NCBI GenBank assembly: GCA_020226215.1
Contig: CM035226.1
Coordinates: forward strand, 67,541,455-67,605,454
Direction of reading: 5' to 3'
Length of the DNA: 64,000 bases
Source: Sindora glabra
Lineage: Eukaryota; Streptophyta; Magnoliopsida; Fabales; Fabaceae
In this document: piece after piece, positions 60,801 through 64,000 of the stretch
Position numbering within the stretch: position 1 is the stretch's first letter
Layout of the letters: every line of letters starts with the position of its first letter
The notes under the pieces: generated by a model
What the model was told of the DNA's origin: nothing
What the model saw: only the letters and a program-made list of their open reading frames with translations
Database searches by the model: none
Made by a program: the position numbers and the translations under genes

Positions 60801-61612
60801 ATTTTCCAAGGTATGTAAAATTTGAACTTTCTTTATAGTTCCACTTTTACTTCCAATGGGTACTTTTTGTTCATATTTTTCCCTTGTTCTTAACTTTAGC
60901 TGAAGGGCTTAATTCAACACTTGCTTGTAAATCATAGTGTTATCTACCTAAACACATTTGAAATAATAGTCTTGCAACCTTTGTACAAGTTATTCAAATT
61001 TTAATCTATCAATTGGAATTAAATAACTCATGTACCATGAAAATTGTTAGAACTATGCATCATACTCACTTATGATGTGGTTTTTTCTTTTTGTGCTTAA
61101 GGTACTCAAATTCTCTTGCCCTAGCATATCAAATCTTAAGAGGCAAGATACAATTGTGAAATTACCTTAGAATAACATCCAGGTAATATGTTTTGTATCA
61201 CTTCATCTTTTCTTTATTTCATTCATAAACTAGTAATAAGCCACATTGTCTCACTAATATTCTACTAGTTTAATAAGAAATTTCTTTGGGCACTATAGTA
61301 TTTTCCTATACTATTTTATTTAGTCCAAAATTATTGTAGGTTTACTATTTCAACTAACTCCAAATAGCACAACATCAATTTGAAAAACTTATAGACTATA
61401 AGTTTTCTATTACCTTGCTAACGTCTAGAAGGAACACATTCTCGCTCTCGCTTACTTTTTCGATGTTGTTCTTATTTTAAGTCAAGATCATAGTTTTAAG
61501 GATAGCTTAAACTAGGTGGTCTATCACTTATTGAAACAAATTAGCTACCTATATAGGTATCTCTTAGTTATTATTAGCCTCCCTCTAGTGGATGCTCCCA
61601 TCTTATGGCCCT
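57801..61612. other. AT-rich DNA with no recognised gene
   Basis: Read on both strands; no host exon series or transposon domain was recognised. Short open stretches at 59682-59897 (plus) and 60153-60347 (minus) do not resemble anything I know and lack supporting splice sites or composition change. Confidence 0.45.
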
Positions 61613-62338
61613 ATTAAGGTACAAATGAGTCAAGCTATTCACAAATAGTTTGAAATCAACTTGCAAAAACCTCAGTTCAAGCTTGACTTTAAATAAATCA
61701 AGCATAAATGAGCTTGGCTCATTTAATATATGAAAATAAGCTAATCTTGAGCTCTACATTACTCTCTTGAATTATTTATGAGTTTATATTGTATATAGAT
61801 AATATAATACATAAAAAAATCAATCAAATTAGTAATTGTTAAGTACTGTGAAACTTTGGTTGAAATAATTACTTTTTTGTATTCATTACTTTTTACTAAG
61901 TGTAATTATTAATATTATCTAATGATTGCATAAATATTTTTTATAAATTTTAATAGTTATATAAAAATTTATATTAATAAGTAAAATGAGATAAAAAAAT
62001 CAAATGTTTAGTTTGTTTATAAAAGGTAAGTTGTTATATGCTTAAATTTGAGGTAAAATAACAAACTAATTGGATAAAGTTGCATAAACTTATTTACTTT
62101 CATATTTATTACAAACTCAAGTTCAAATTTGAATATTTTGTGTTTGATGAGAAATTTTGAACAAATAACATACAACTTGAGTAATCTTTTGTAAACTCAT
62201 TTAAGCTTAAGTTTAAGCCTATTTGAATTATTCAAGCTTCAAGAATTCAAACTTGAGCTTGAGCTTGAGCTCATTTATTTTTTATGAGTTAACATTTGAG
62301 TAGTTAGATGTTTAGCATGACTCAACTTGTTTACATCC
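61613..62338. repeat. MITE-like repeat with CTTGAGCTTGAGCT subterminal motifs
   Basis: The left end AAGGTACAAATGAGTCAAGC and the right end GACTCAACTTGTTTACATCC are imperfect inverted copies. The interior carries several GCTTGAGCT / AAGCTTAAG steps, notably ACTTGAGCTTGAGCTTGAGC near 62251-62270. This matches a widespread plant miniature element type with AGCTCGAGC-rich ends, decayed by CpG loss. No target duplication was seen. Confidence 0.4.
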
Positions 62339-64000
62339 CCAAGCCCTTTGGAGTATTCCTTATTTTCAAAGCTTTTAGTTTGTAGTTCCTCAATTTGAAC
62401 TATATTTTATTTCATAATAAATATTAAAACTTAAAGAGTTAGAATATATTTGGAAGAACCTTCCATATGTTAGCAAACTCGTAAAGTTAATAGGAATGGT
62501 CTTGATGATAGTGTTCCCAGGTGCTTCATTAACATTATTTTTATTAAGTCCTACCTAAAAAACTACATTAGTATTGAAAAATAAAAGTATTCTTAATAGT
62601 TTTATACTAAATTGACTCAAATACTAACTTTGTCATGACTCGAACTTGATTCATGACCAATGTCAAGGCCCAACTCAAATACAACTTCCATAAGCCTAAT
62701 TCTTACATTGTTTTTTTCCATTTGCTATCAATTAATGATTTATTAATATGCACAATATTTATATGTTAATTTTCTCCTATATTTACCCTTTTCGGGTGTT
62801 TATGTGCTTAATTGAATAGATTATGTCATGCTTCATGATTACTCATAATTTTTTAATGATAAAATATTTATTCAAGTAATATTAGGAATTTCACTATTTT
62901 TTCAACTTTTTTAGCTATATCAAGAGTTTTGGACTTTTACTTAGGTTGATCTTTTAATCATGTGAAAACTAAAAGGTAAACTTATGAATGTTTTGACAAT
63001 AACTAGAGCCAATTTAAACATTTGGTGGTTCATGATTAACTAAAAAGATAGAGCAAAATTTTTCCTTATCATTATCTATATTGGACCAATCATGATTTTA
63101 ATTCATATCTAGAGATGGTGCAAAGCTAATTTCATTAGTTTGCCAAGGTTCACTCCAACAACTTTCAAGGACAAAGTTTATTGAAATTATGTTATTTTCA
63201 ATGTAAAAACTGATCATGAATTTAGATCTTGGGATTAGTATGTATTGAAGTTGTTTCGAGTTTTAAGCTATGAGTTAAGCATTGAGCCTCTAAATTATGT
63301 AAAGCTTGATCCATTAAAACCTTAAAAGTTAGGTATCTAACTTTCTAAAAGGAAGAAAAACCTAATTCACTTAGCAAATAAGTGATAATCAACCTTTAAG
63401 GGCATAATGCAATATTCATTTCTTCTTTCTTTTTAGTTTTCCTTTTGTAAAATTTTTAAATCCACACTTAAAGAGCCTTTAGAAACTACATAGTTTTACT
63501 TGTTCATACTCACTTGCTTATATTCCTCAAGACTGTATTCAATAATTATTTATTCACCTAAATAATTTACATGATTTCAAAACATTTCCCAAATCTTCTT
63601 GTTTTAGATGCTAACAATGGTTATATCTTAACTAGTTTTACTCTTCTTGAGTTTGAAACACACATAGTCCATTTAATACATATTATTTTTCCAAGCATTA
63701 TTACCTACACTACAACTAAGCATGCCTTACCTAATGAAATCTAAAACATTGTCTCATATATAAGAACCAAGCAAAGTTATCTTAATCCTATTTCATAAAC
63801 TTATCTTAAATTCTGATACCATGATTCTTGAACGTACCAATTCTTGTTATATACCATAAAATTCCAACCTTCTTTTCTTATTGAAACTTTAAGTCTATTT
63901 GTTTAGTAAATCATGTTAATTCCAAAACTTAATTTAACTAACAATCATTTTAGAAGGAATAATGACCTCAAATGTTCTTACAAAGAATCATCTTAGGTTA
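62339..64000. other. AT-rich DNA with no recognised gene
   Basis: No ORF above background, splice-bounded exon series or retroelement domain was recognised on either strand. Confidence 0.45.

Overview
This window looks like nuclear DNA of a flowering plant. It is very AT-rich, it holds one host gene with many GT-AG introns, and most of the rest is old, decayed plant transposable elements (copia, chromovirus and Athila-type gypsy, CACTA, hAT MITE, L1 LINE). I cannot name the species. There are no operons, CRISPR arrays or prokaryotic features, and I recognised no tRNA or rRNA gene.

The one intact gene lies on the minus strand at 19681-30146. Nine exons, joined at canonical GT/AG sites, give an uninterrupted 516-residue type II membrane protein of the plant O-fucosyltransferase (GT106-like) family. 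Its coding sequence begins with an 8-nt first coding exon. Its 5.3-kb fifth intron has absorbed a complete non-autonomous LTR element (23128-25570, antisense to the gene) and L1 LINE fragments (about 26267-27700, sense to the gene).

Left of the gene (1-19 kb): a copia element truncated at its 3' end (480-4606, minus); the 3' end of a non-autonomous copia-like family (4607-5458) with a second member inside intron 5; a decayed copia with both LTRs (7145-10918, plus); a chromovirus gypsy element with both LTRs and a perfect 5-bp target duplication (11433-16031, minus) that has lost the middle of its reverse transcriptase; a short exon-like ORF at about 16.45 kb; and a possible solo LTR at 16648-17493.

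Right of the gene (30-64 kb): a gypsy 3' end with LTR (to about 32.9 kb); a 413-bp hAT-type MITE with a perfect 8-bp target duplication (34006-34418); a decayed CACTA element with TNP2 and DUF4216-like sequence (about 36.0-40.6 kb, minus); tandem repeats of 105 and 103 bp and a hairpin around 40.7-43.9 kb; a solo Athila LTR in reverse orientation (41379-42973); and a roughly 10-kb Athila element (45.4-55.4 kb, plus) that keeps gag and protease remnants but has lost the rest of pol. A different LTR sits inside its 3' part and was later partly duplicated in tandem (562-bp period). An AT-rich tandem array follows at 56.9-57.8 kb, then mostly unrecognised AT-rich DNA with one more MITE-like repeat (61.6-62.3 kb).

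No new biological system is evident. The points most worth checking are the micro first exon and TE-loaded intron of the glycosyltransferase gene, the non-autonomous copia-like family, the nesting and duplication history of the Athila locus, and the long hairpin at 41.1 kb. All domain calls come from reading translations by eye, not from database searches.
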